From Closterium sp. NIES-65 (Eukaryota; Streptophyta; Zygnematophyceae; Desmidiales; Closteriaceae), in NCBI GenBank assembly GCA_948144175.1, contig CANXME010000886.1, positions 682,001 through 746,000 of the forward strand: a stretch of 64,000 nucleotides of DNA, read 5' to 3'. Below, piece by piece: positions 11,215 to 21,489 of this stretch (positions within the stretch are counted from its first letter, which is position 1; every line of letters begins with the position of its first letter). The notes under the pieces are model-generated. The model saw only the letters and a program-made list of their open reading frames with translations. It was not told the DNA's origin and ran no database searches. The position numbers and the translations under genes are program-made.

Positions 11215-11229
11215 TGGTATCAGAGTAGG

Positions 11230-12213
11230 TTCCCCTGTGGGAACTGTGCTTAGGGCCCACCACTACTTCAAACTTTTTTTTCTGCCCGGAGCGCACTCCG
11301 AGCTCTCTCTTACTCTGTCGACTGGCCTTTAGCCGCCCGCGCGCTGCCCGTTCAGGCCTCACGCCGCCAGCGCGCCGCCCTAGACGCTAGCGCGCCGCCC
11401 GTCCAGGCCCTGTGCAGCCCGCGCGCCGCCCTTTGCAGCTCGCGCGCCGCCCTTAGCAGCCCGCGCGCCGCCCTTAGCAGCCCGCGCGCCACCCTAAGCG
11501 GCCCGCGCGCCGCCCTAATCAGCCCGCGCGCCGCTCGCTAGGCCCCAGGCAGCCTACGCGCCGTCCGCGCGTCGCCCTTAGCCGCCCGACGAGCCGCCCG
11601 TGAGCCGCCCGTGGGCCGCCCGTCAGCCACCCGTGAGCCGTCAGTGCGCCGCCCGACGCGCCGCCCGTGCGCCGCCCTCGGCTGCCCGTGAGCTGCACCG
11701 CCCATGCGCCGCCCGTCAGCCGCCCTCAGCCGCCCTCGGACGCCCGTGAGTCGCCCGTGCAGCCGCCCGTGCAGCCGCCCGTCAAGCCGCCCGTGCAGCC
11801 GCCCGTGCAGCCGCCCGTCGTGCCGCCCGTGAGCCGCCAGTGCCGCCCGTGCAGCCGCCCGTACAGCCGCCCGTGAGCCGCCCGTGAGCCGCCCGTGAGC
11901 AGCCCGTCACGACGCCCGCGCCGCCCGTGTCACCCGCGTCACCCGAGCCGCGCGCACTGCCCGAGCAGCAGAGCCGCCCGAGTCGTCCGTGCCGCTGAAC
12001 GCCCGAGCCGCCCGAGCCGCCCGAGCCGCCCTAGCCGCCCGAGCCGCCCGAGCCGCCCGAGCCGCCCGAGCCGCCCGAGCCGCCTACGGTGCCGACCGCC
12101 GGGTCCTGTGGGGTTGCTGCTACTCCTGGGCCGGCGGAGTTGCTGAGCTGCCGTGTTGCTGTTCTACTGAGCTGCTCGACCCTTCCTCTCTAGTGAGACT
12201 GTCGGCTGCTATC
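11230..12213 (+). repeat. GC-rich repeat leader of Copia-1
   Basis: About 1 kb from primer site to gag, built of GCCCGCGCGCCGCCCTTAGC-like units (11330-11560), then GCCGCCCGTGA-like units (11590-11910), then nine-base GAGCCGCCC units (12000-12085). It is the reverse-complement counterpart of the leaders of Copia-2 and Copia-4. Confidence 0.8.
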
Positions 12214-12723
12214 ATGGCCACCCCTAGTGTCCTGGCCTTTGACGCTGAGGGCCGCGCCATTGACTTTGCGGTCTGGGTCGAGGACCTGCAGCTGTACTTG
12301 CAGTGCGATTCAGTAGACGACATCTCTCTCTTTGACTTTGCCTCTGGCGCTGTCCCTGCCCCTCCTGCTGATGCTGACCCCACTGTTCGCTCCAAGTGGG
12401 CCACACGCGATGCTGCTGCACGTCTTGCTGTGCGTCGCCACCTCCCTTCCTCTGAGCGTGCACACTTTAGTCAGTGCAAGACCGCTCAGGCCTTGTACGA
12501 CGCTGTAGTTGCGCGCTACTCCTCCCCTTCCACAGCTACACTGAGCCGCCTCATGCTACCTTACCTCTTCCCTGACCTTGCTGCCTTTCCTACAGTCGCT
12601 GACCTCTTTACCCACCTGCGCGCTAGTGACACTCGCTACCGAGCTGCGCTTCCAGCTGCCTTCTGCGACGAAAACCCCCCTCCCATGTACATCACCCTCT
12701 ACTTTCTAGTCACCCGTCCCTGA
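12214..12723 (+). pseudogene. Copia-1 Gag, first part (before frameshift)
   Basis: The ATG at 12214 starts MATPSVLAFDAEGRAIDFAV. The frame is open for 169 codons and ends at a TGA at 12721. Sibling Copia-2 reads CGTCTCCCT where this copy has CGTCCCT, so a two-base loss near 12715 causes the stop. The Gag continues in another frame from about 12719. Confidence 0.85.
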
Positions 12724-15182
12724 GTCCCTTCGTGCTGTTAGGGACCAGTTTCTCTCTGTCTGTCCCACCACCCTCACTGTCGACCTCCTCGAGAAGTCCC
12801 TAGTAGCGGCCGAGAAGAGCATAGTCGCTGTAGGGGCCTCTCGTGGTGACCCCCGCACCCCCATCTTTGAGGGGCGTTCTCCTTCCCCCCTGTTACCCTC
12901 TGTCGCCTCTGCTGCTGCGGCCGACCTCGTTGGTCTAGAGTCGGTCGGTGCGGCGTCTGCCCCCAGCGGTAGGCGCCGCTCTGGCAAAGGCAAGGGGGGC
13001 AAGGGAGCGGGTGGAGCTGGCGGGGGCGGTGGCGGAGGAGGTGGGGGCGGCGGGGGGAGTGGGGGTGGCGATGGAGGTGGGGGCGGGGGTGGAGGTACTA
13101 GTGGCGGCAGTGGAGGCGGAGGTGGTGGCGGAGGTGGCGGTGGAGGTGGCGGTGGGAGCGGCGGGGGCGAGGGTGGCGGTGGCGGCGGTGGCGGCGGAGG
13201 CGGGGGTGGCGGTGGTGGAGGTGGTCGGAGTGGCTCGTCCCAGCGGAGCAGCACTGGGGGTGGTCAGCGCCAGCAGCAGCAGCAGTGCTCTCGCGACGTC
13301 CCCGCCCCTCAGCAGCTCCGTGAGTGGTACTTGCAGCGTCAGCGTGGTGGGGCGTTCGGTCCCTGCACCTACGTCCTTCGCACCGGCGACCGTGCGGGTG
13401 AGCAGTGTGGGGGCACCCACACCGCCCGCCGCTGCTTTGCCCGCCTGACCGACGCTTGGCGCCAGCAGTTTCCGGAGGCCTCTGAGATCCCCCGCTGGGG
13501 AGAGCTGTCTAGGGCTGGTGTAGCTATCTTTGATCTTGACTTTGATGCTATCCTTGCTGCCATGTATGCTGTGACTGTTAGTGATGAGGGTGACTGTTAC
13601 CAGTGTTTCCCGCCCGACCCGGGCATTGGTACTGCTGCGTCAGTTGCCAGTGAGGCTGCTGCTCTAGGTGCCAGTGCGTCTGTGCTCTCAGGTACTGGTG
13701 AGTCTGCACTCTCAGGTACTGTGTCGGCTTCGGCCTCTCACACCTTCACCCTTGACTCTGGGGCGTCTCGCTCCTTCTTTCGGGACCGCACCACTCTCAC
13801 GCCGCTTAGTCGGCCGGTTGCGGTGTCCCTGGCTGACCCCTCTGGGGGTCCTGTCCTGTCTCGTTTCTCCACAGTCCTCCCGTGTCCGGCGGCTCCCTCT
13901 AGCACCCTGTCTGGTCTCTACCTCCCCTCGTTCTCTACGAACCTGGTGAGTGGTGCTGACCTACAAGATGCGGGTGTCCACCAGTTCACTCCTGCTCGTC
14001 AGCGGGTGACACACTGCACAGAGGCTAGCACAGGTCGCCACCTGGCTACGTTTACACGTCAGCCAGGGTCGAGCCTGTACACACTGACCACTGCTTCTCC
14101 TCCAGGTGCTGAGTCTGGTAGGGTCTCTTCGTCTGGTCAGGTGTTTGCTGCAGCGTCCAGGTCTGGTCCTGAGTCTGCCCCCTGTTCGTGTCGCCGTCTG
14201 ACTCACGAGACCCTCCTCTGGCACCACCGCCTTGGCCACCCCTCCCTACTTCGGCTCAGAGGCATGGCCTCCCGTCTTCTTGTGTCTGGTCTCCCCCGGT
14301 CCCTCCCTCCCCTTCCTCAGGGCCCTGGCCCTGCCTGTGTCCCCTGTGTCGAGGGGCGCCAGCGTGCTGCCCCTCACTCCTCCCAGTTTCCTCCGACAGA
14401 GGCTCCGTTGCAGACGCTTCACATGGACGTGTGGGGCCCTGCCCGCGTCCGTGGACTCGGTCACGAGCGCAACTTCCTGTTGGTGGTTGACGACTACTCG
14501 CGTTACACCACAGTCTTCCCCTTGCGCAGCAAGGGTGATGTCACTGAGGTGCTGATCGACTGGATCCGCGCAGCTCGTCTCCAGCTCAGGCAGAGCTTTG
14601 GCTCGGACTTTCCTGTGTTGCGTCTGCACTCGGACAGAGGCAGAGAGTTCTCCTATGGCCTTCTGAGTGCCTACTGTCGTGCGCGAGGCATCCGCCAGAC
14701 CTTCACGCTTCAGGACTCACCGCAGCAAAATGGGATTGTAGAGCGCTGCATTGGCATGGTCATGGACGTCGCTCGTACGTCTATGATGCATGCGGCTGCC
14801 CCCCATTTTCTGTGGCCGTTTGCGGTCAGGAACGCGGCGCATCAGATCAACCTCCACCCCAGGGTCTCTAGGCCGGAGACCTCCCCAGCCCTGCTGTGGA
14901 CGGGGAAGGTTGGCGATGCGTCGGCGTTCCGGGTCTGGGGATCTCGGGCGTTTGTCCGCGACTTGTCTGCGGACAAGCTGTCCCCTCGCGCTGCTCCCTG
15001 CGTCTTCCTGGGGTTCCCCCCCGACGCCCCTGGGTGGCAGTTCTACCACCCCACCTCTCGACGTGTTCTGTCCTCCCAGGATGTCACGTTCGACGAGTCG
15101 GTACCCTACTACCGCCTCTTCCCCTACCGCACTCCGTCCCTCCCCCCGCCCCCGCTCTTCTTGGTACCAGGTCCCCCCCCCG
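12719..15182 (+). CDS. Copia-1 Gag C-part, protease and integrase
   Basis: One open frame of about 820 codons. It begins in Gag (PESLRAVRDQF), passes a poly-glycine stretch (about 13010-13235) and a Cys/His motif (C-x11-C-GGTH-x4-C, about 13365-13440), then the aspartic protease site LDSGASRSFF (near 13754). Next comes the GAG-pre-integrase zinc motif (HHRLGHPS near 14222, then CVPC), and the integrase core with D in LHMDVWGP (14425), D in LHSDRGREF (14627) and E in QQNGIVER (about 14740). The protease would cut the polyprotein and the integrase insert the cDNA. The frame is lost at a C run of nine (15173-15181); Copia-2 and -3 have eight, so this is a single-base insertion or a sequencing error. 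Confidence 0.88.
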
Positions 15183-18100
15183 GTCGACCCCCTCCCCCCT
15201 CAGGGTCCTGCCCCTTCAGGTGTGTCCCAGGTAGACGCGGTTGAGCCTGTCGAGGTCACTGGTGACTCTGGTGCTGCTGCGGGAGCTGAGCCTGGGGGTG
15301 CTGTGCCTGGGGGTGCAGAGCCTGGAGGTGCTGAGCCTGGGGGTGCTGAGCCTGGGGGTCCTACGCCTGGAGGTGCTATGCCTGGGGGTGCTGAGCCTGG
15401 GGGTGCGGGGTCTGAGGGTGCTGAGTCTGGGGGTGCTGAGCCTGGCGGTGCTGAGCCTGGGGGTGCAGAGCCTGGGGGTGCTACGCCTGGAGGTGCTTTG
15501 CCTGGGGGTGCTGAGCCTGGAGGTTCTTCGCCTGGAGGTTCTCCGGGTGCTTCGTTTCGCCGAGAGCCACTCTCCTCACAGGAGCTGCGTGAGTGGTTTG
15601 CTCGGCGCTGGAGGCGTGCTGCTGGTGCTGGAGGTTCTTCTGCTGTTGAGGGTGCTGCTGCCGCGAGTCCCGGAGGTGCTCGTACTGGGAGTACTGGAGC
15701 TGTTGGGCCTGCGGGTTCGCCTGGAGCTGGTGCTGCTGAGGGTGTTGGCGCTGAGACTACCACTGGTGGTTCGACTGGCGGTGCTCCTGGTGCTGCTGGA
15801 GTTTCAGGGGCTACTGGAGGCGCTGCTCGGGGTTCTGGAGCTACTGGAGGTGCTGCTGGAGGTGCTGCTGGAGCGGGAACTCCTGCTGGGGGTACTGGTG
15901 CTGTCCCTGCTGTTTCTGGCGTCGCCACGTGGCCCCGACCGTACTTCGTACCGCTCCTGCAGCAGGTTCTTGGTCTTCCACCTTCTCCTGGTCCTCCTCC
16001 TCCTCCCTTAGAGGGTCCACAGCCTGTCCAGTCACTACTACAGCCTGCCTCCCCTTTGCCTGCTCCTTCTCCCTACGCTGGTCCGATTGGAGGTCTTACT
16101 GAGCGTCGTGAGCCTGCGTCTCGTCCTGCGTCGCCTGTTCGTACTGCGCGCACTAGTGGTCGCGGTTCGCGTCAGTGTCCGCCTCCTGTCCCTGGCACGC
16201 ACCGGATGTCTCTGCGTCCGTCCACTGCTCCTCTACGTGCCCCTTTGCCTTCTCCTCCTTCTTCCTCTCTTCCTGCTCTTGCCGACCCGGAGTCGGACTC
16301 TCTTCGTGCTGCCAGTCCTACTGTCACGCGTCTCCTTGCTACTGCTGTCACTAACCCTTCTTTCGAGTCTTCTGCTGCGTCTGCCCTTGTCACTGAGCTC
16401 GTCGACTTTGCTGCGCGCTGTCGTCTAGACTACGCTGCTGGTCTTGTCGCTGAGTCTGAGTCTGTCTGTCCTCCGTCCGTCGGGGGTGAGTGTGCCCTTG
16501 GCACGGACGTCCTTGAGGACAGGCAGGAGGAGTTTCAGTGTCTGGCCGCCGCTTCACCTCATCTCGCGTCTGTACTGCTAGCCCCTGAGGGAGACCCGGA
16601 TGCACTAGACATCCCGACTCCGCGCTCTTACGCGGAGGCGATAGAGGGTCCCTACTCCTCTCAGTGGCAGGCAGCTATGGATGCAGAGATGGCTTCCTGG
16701 AAGTCCACAGGCACCTACGTTGACGCTGTTCCCCCTCCTGGGGCGAACATCGTTAGTGGCATGTGGATTTTCAGGGTGAAGCGGCCGCCGGGTTCTCCGC
16801 CTGTCTTCAAGGCGCGGTACGTGGCTCGTGGTTTCAGTCAGCGGCAGGGAGTTGACTACTTTCAAACCTTCTCCCCCACCCCGAAGATGACCACTCTTCG
16901 GGTACTGCTGCACCATTCTGCTCACCGTGACTACGAGCTGCACTCTCTCGACTTCAGCACTGCTTTCTTGCAGGGCAGCCTGCACGAGGAGATCTGGCTA
17001 CGTCGCCCACCTGGCTTCACTGGGTCTTTCCCTCCTGGTACCCAGTGGAGTCTCCGGCGTGCAGTCTACGGTCTCCGCCAGGCGCCGCGTAAGTGGCACG
17101 ACACACTGAGGACTACGCTGGCGGCACTTGGGTTTGCTCCCTCCACTGCAGACCCGTCGCTGTTTCTGCGCACCGACACCTCTCTGCCGCCGTTCTACAT
17201 CCTCGTGTACGTCGACGACTTGGTCTTTGCCACAGCTGACACTGCTGGACTCGCCTACGTGAAGTCCGAGCTGCAGAAGAGACACACGTGCACTGACCTG
17301 GGTGAACTGCGCAGCTACCTTGGCTTGCAGGTCACCCGGGACAGAGCACGCCGCACCATTACCCTGACTCAGTCACACATGGTGCAGCAGGTCCTTCAGC
17401 GCTTCGGCTTCACGTACTCCTCGCCTCAGGCCACTCCTTTGCCTACTCGCCACTCGCTCTCAGCTCCGCCTTCGGATGAGTCCGTAGAGTCGAGTGGCCC
17501 GTATGCAGAGCTTGTTGGCTGCCTCATGTACCTGATGACCTGCACACGACCTGACCTTGCATACCCTCTGAGCATCCTTGCACGCTATGTTGCTCCTGGG
17601 AGACACCGACCAGAGCACATGGCTGCAGCGAAGAGGGTGTTGCGCTACTTGTGCAGTACGTCAGGCATGGGGCTAGTGCTTGGAGGGCGCAGTCCAGTGG
17701 TCCTCACTGGGCACGCAGACGCTTCTTGGGCTGACGACCAGGCTACGCAGCGGTCGTCACAGGGTTACACCTTCAGTCTTGGTTCCGGCTCTGTTTCGTG
17801 GCGAGCTACTCGCTCGTCTTCTGTTCTCGGCTCCAGTTGTGAGGCTGAGATCTACGCCGGGGCCATGGCTGCACAGGAGTTACGCTGGCTCACCTACCTG
17901 CTGACCGACCTTGGAGAGCCGCCTCGTTCTCCTCCAGTCCTGTACGTAGACAACAAGGCCATGCTGGCTTTGTGTCGAGAGCAGCGACTGGAGCACAGGA
18001 CAAAGCACATTGCTCTCCGCTACTTTCTTGCTCGTGAGCTACAGCAGCGTGGTCAGTTGCGACTTGCGTACGTGGCCTCTGAGGCCAACACTGCTGATGT

Positions 18101-18191
18101 CTTCACCAAGGCACTTGCGCCTTGTGATCATCAGCGCTGCTGCACGCAGCTGGGCCTTGTCCGTGTCTTGCCTCACTTGCTCACTTCTTGA
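15182..18191 (+). CDS. Copia-1 reverse transcriptase and RNase H
   Basis: After the C-run shift the frame is open for about 1,000 codons to a TGA at 18189-18191. The first 150 codons are a low-complexity linker of (GGAEP)n repeats. The reverse transcriptase starts near MDAEMASWKSTGTY (16678) and holds KARYVARGFSQRQGVDYFQ, FLQGSLHEEIW and the catalytic YVDDLVFA (near 17209). RNase H follows with DASWADD (17717), SSCEAEIYAG (near 17835) and DNKAMLAL. It copies element RNA into DNA in the particle. All key residues I can check are present. The ending LLTS and TGA are shared with Copia-2. Confidence 0.9.
15280..15545 (+). repeat. 15-bp tandem repeat coding (GGAEP)n
   Basis: Units near GAGCCTGGGGGTGCT repeat in frame about 17 times and encode pentapeptides such as GGAEP, GGATP and GGAMP. 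The same block is in Copia-2 (about 24110-24390) and Copia-3 (about 35080-35290) with different copy numbers. Confidence 0.88.
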
Positions 18192-18403
18192 CCTTGCTTG
18201 TACTTTTACCTATATATACTCTTGCTCTTGCTTGCTTGCCTCTTGTATATCTCTATATATGATCTTGCATGTGAACTGGCCTTCTGGCCTTTGAACTTGT
18301 GCTCGGAATGTGTGGTGACTTTGTGATCCACCCTGAGCTTTGCTTTGCTTTGCTTGACTGGTCTTGTGACCCCTTGTTCTCCCCCACTTTGCCGATGGGG
18401 GTG

Positions 18404-18537
18404 TGTCCGAACATTATAGCTTATATATATTTGTGTAGGCTATAGTGGGGTATCCCATAGGGGGTACAACCCAATCAGGGTTTCCTCTATGTACTCACTT
18501 CATTCATAGTTGATCCATCCTCGTTCACTTTTTCTCA
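18404..18537 (+). repeat. 3' LTR of Copia-1
   Basis: 134 bp, preceded by the purine tract GATGGGGGTG and followed by the target duplication GGGGC. Confidence 0.92.
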
Positions 18538-18542
18538 GGGGC

Positions 18543-18788
18543 CTGCTGAAGGGGGGGCGACGACGGGGCCGCTGAAAGGGCGGCGATGGGGCCGCTGAAA
18601 GGGCGGCGACGGGGCCGCGGAAGGGCGGCGACGGGGCCGCGAAGGGGCCGCGAGGGGCCTTTGAAAGGGCGGCGTCGAGGCCGCTAAGAGAAAATTAAGG
18701 GGCACGCCACGGGGCGTGCCGAACACAGAGTAGCAGCGTAAGCAATAGGGCGGGTCCACAGGCCAGGACCGTGATCACTCTGATAGCA
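18543..18788 (-). repeat. LARD-A internal region, part beyond Copia-1
   Basis: It continues the GGGGCCGCTGAAAGGGCGG array to about 18680, then about 100 bp of unique sequence ending in a Met-tRNA-like primer site (minus strand TGCTATCAGAGTGATC, about 18773-18788) next to the LTR. Confidence 0.65.
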
Positions 18789-19015
18789 TGTTAAAATCTT
18801 AGCGTGACTTAGGCATAGGAGCCATAGTAGCTTAGGAGAAGTTCGAGTTGTAGGGGTGAGCAAAAGTGTCGAGAGAGTTGAGAGAGGAGAATGAGGGGTT
18901 TCACTATAGGTTTGCAAGAACATATAGCAAAGGAACAAAGAAGGTGCACCACCAAACAAAGTTTATAATAACTACACTAACTATAGCTACAGGCAGTTAC
19001 AGATATATTCTGACA
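18789..19015 (-). repeat. LARD-A LTR (middle)
   Basis: 227 bp, TG...CA. A primer site borders it on the left and a polypurine tract on the right, so it serves as 5' LTR of the left unit and 3' LTR of the right unit. Confidence 0.78.
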
Positions 19016-20713
19016 CTCCCCCATAACTGCTTGCAGCAGAAGCTAATGCAGAGACACCCCCTGAAGGGGTACACCAAGCGCAACAGGAGGAGAGGGCAAG
19101 TGAGGAGGAGGGATTATATGAGGAGAAGCTGCTGTCAGGTGAAGCTGCTGGCAGGTGAAGCTGCTGGCTCCAAGGCGGCTGCTTCCTGGAACCTTCCTCA
19201 GTCCTCCAACTCCCCTTTCCACACTCCTCGACAACCCTAGCACCTCTCCCCCAGCTCCCCCACACCCTCACACCCACCCCCCCGAGCAGCAGTTGCAGCA
19301 GTGGGAGAGAAAGGACGAGGAGGGGAAGGGGATCACACACACCCATCACCCCCATACCCGCCACCCCCATAGCCTCTGTTCCACGGCTGCACGCGCAGCA
19401 GGGAGACGAAGAAGGGGGAGGGGGAAGAGCAGGGGCAGCATAGGCACGGGCAGCACAGGCACGGGCAGCAACGGGCGGCGACGGGCAGCACAGGCACGGG
19501 CAGCAACAGGCAGCAACGGGCAGCACAGGCACGGGCAGCAACAGGCAGCAACGGGCAGCACAGGCACAGGCAGCAACGGGCGGCAACAGGCAGCATAGGC
19601 ACGGGCAGCAACAGGCAGCACAGGCACGGGCAGCAACGGGCAGCAACAGGCAGCACAGGCACGGGCAGCAACGGGCGGCAACGGGCAGCACAGGCACGGG
19701 CAGCAACGGGCGGCAACGGGCAGCACAGGCATGGGCAGCAACGGGCAGCAACGGGCAGCACAGGCTCGGGCAGCAACAGGCGGCAACGGGCAGCACAGGC
19801 ACGGGCAGCAACGGGCGGCAACGGGCAGCACAGGCACAGGCAGCAACAAGCAGCAACGGGTAGCACAGGCATGGGCAGCAACAGGCAGCAACGGGCAGCA
19901 CAGGCACAGGCAGCAACGGGCGGCAACAGGCAGCACAGGCACGGGCAGCAACGGGCGGCAACGGGCAGCACAGGCAGGCAGCCGTACCGAGTCCAGGAGC
20001 GGCGGCGCATACAGCTGTAAGGTCGGTGCCGTGGGCTGCTGCTGGGGCGGCTCGCGGGGTCCAGGGGCGGCTGCTGAGGTCCAGGGGCGGCTGCACCAGG
20101 GGCGGCTGCTCCAGTGGCCAGGGGCGGCTGCTCCAGGGGCGGCTGCTCCAGGGGCGGCACTGGTGCAAGGTAGGCCCGCGCGCGGCTGCAATGCTTGCGC
20201 GGGCGCAAGTGAGGCAGAGGCGGTGGCCAGGGGGGAGGGCGTCGCGACGAGCAGGGACGACGCCCAAGGGGTGCCGCTACGAGCAGGGGCGACGCCCCAG
20301 GGGCGCCGCAACGAGGAGGGGCGGCGTCTAGGGGGCGCCGCGACGAGGAGTGGCGACGCCCCGCGGGTCCCGCAGGGGCGTCGCGACGAGCAAGGCGACG
20401 CCGTGCGGGTCCTGCAGGGGCTTCGCGACGAGCAGGAGCGGCGACGCCCGGGTCCCGCAAGTGCGTCGCGTCGAGCAGGGACGGCGCTTCGCAGGGCGCC
20501 GCGAAGTGGAGGGTACGGGCGGGCAAAACAGGCCCGCGCGTGGACGTGAGGCAGGCGCGCAGGCGGCGTGAGGGCAGGCCACGCGCGGGGCAGGAAGACG
20601 CCGCGCGCCCAGGGCGCACGGCGAGAAAAATACGCCGCGCGCCCGAGGCGCGCGGCAGGACGATAGGCAGCGGAAGCAGGAAGGCAGCAGGAAGGTACCT
20701 GCTCTGAATACCA
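19016..20713 (-). repeat. LARD-A second internal region with minisatellite
   Basis: It contains about 400 bp of mixed sequence, then a GGCAGCACAGGCACGGGCAGC-type array (19430-19975), then degenerate GC-rich units (20040-20500). Several frames stay open for 400-580 codons through the array on the minus strand (cysteine/proline/alanine-rich); they follow the repeat period and have no domain, so I do not call genes. A primer site GCTCTGAATACCA (20701-20713) ends the region. Confidence 0.65.
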
Positions 20714-20725
20714 TGTTGAGATACA

Positions 20726-21146
20726 GTAGAGTGGTCGAAGTTTTGGTACGTCGGGTAGGCGCAGATTTTGCGTGTCGAGCAGTGTGTAATCCCCTGACTG
20801 GTATGTGATGGGGCGGCCGTGGCGGTCAGCTTTGCGCTTAGCGATGACGTTTGCTTTTTTAATTGCTTTTGCAGCTCTGGTGCGGGCAGCTTGCAGAATT
20901 TCGGCGAATTGCTGTGCGCGTGGTGTTGGGTTGTCCGGACTCGGCATCATGGGCACTGTAGGATTTTGCCCGTAGTTCAGGTAGAAGGGGGACTGCTGCG
21001 TCGTCGCTAACGTGGCGTTGTTGTACGCGAACTCGATCAGCGGCAGCTGCTGCTCCCAAGTCGTGGGGTCGTCGCACGTGGCATGAATCAACTGCTCGAT
21101 CGTCTAATTCGTCCGCTCCGTTTGACCGTCGGTCTCGGGGTGGTAC
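20726..21146 (-). pseudogene. Gypsy integrase, C-terminal half of the core
   Basis: The minus strand continues the integrase with YHPETDGQTER, an in-frame TAG (21104-21106), then TIEQLIHATCDDP and PLIEFAYNNATLATTQQSPF, and the GPY-like region to KLRPLY. The upstream half (ending FGTRLQFSSS) is beyond Copia-2, and the downstream end beyond LARD-A. Confidence 0.85.
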
Positions 21147-21277
21147 TGTGAAGAATAGAACGAGAATGAATGAACTATGAATGAAGTGGGTACAAGTACT
21201 AACCCTAATTGGGTTGTACCCCCTATGGGATACCCCACTATAGCCTACACAAAAGCATAAGCTATAATGTTCTGACA
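21147..21277 (-). repeat. 3' LTR of Copia-2
   Basis: 131 bp, TG...CA. The polypurine tract (CACCCCCATAGGC on the plus strand) lies at 21278-21291. Confidence 0.9.
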
Positions 21278-21489
21278 CACCCCCATAGGCAAAGTGGGGG
21301 AGAACAAGGGGTCACAAGACCAGTCAAGCAAAGCAAAGCAAAGCAAGCTCAGGGTGGATCACAACGTCACCACACAGTCCGAGCACAAGGTCAAGGCCAC
21401 AAGGCCAGTTCACATGCAGGAGGAGACATATATATATAAGTCTAAACAAGCAAGAGTAGGTATATATATATGCAAGAGTACAAGTAAGA

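Larger units (their letters stand above)
11081..18537 (+). mobile_element. Copia-1: nearly intact Ty1/copia retrotransposon
   Basis: 7.46 kb with LTRs at 11081-11214 and 18404-18537 and the target duplication GGGGC (11076-11080 and 18538-18542). The order is primer-binding site (11215, TGGTATCAGAGTAGG), GC-rich leader, gag, protease, integrase, reverse transcriptase, RNase H, polypurine tract (about 18395-18403). Integrase before reverse transcriptase marks it as copia. Only two small lesions are visible: a 2-base deletion near 12715 and one extra C in a run at 15173-15181. The LTRs differ at only a few positions. It sits in the GC-rich array of LARD-A. Confidence 0.93.
10182..20725 (-). mobile_element. 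Non-autonomous LTR retrotransposon(s) LARD-A, with Copia-1 nested
   Basis: Two related LTRs (10182-10397 and 18789-19015) bracket a GC-rich internal region. To the right of the second LTR another polypurine tract (CCCCCATAACTGC on the plus strand) opens a second internal region (19016-20700). That region ends at a Met-tRNA primer site (about 20701-20713) and a 12-bp LTR vestige (20714-20725). The block thus looks like two copies in tandem sharing the middle LTR. No gag or pol is visible, so they would depend on proteins of another element. The block splits the gypsy integrase; the flanks do not give a matching duplication, probably because of the deletion at the right end. Confidence 0.72.

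Noticed and set aside
12706..13254. Poly-proline protein on the minus strand
   Set aside because: It is the antisense of the Gag glycine tract of Copia-1.
19333..21091. Open frames of 400-580 codons rich in Cys, Pro and Ala on the minus strand
   Set aside because: They follow the GGCAGCACAGGCACGGGCAGC minisatellite in several phases at once and lack any domain.
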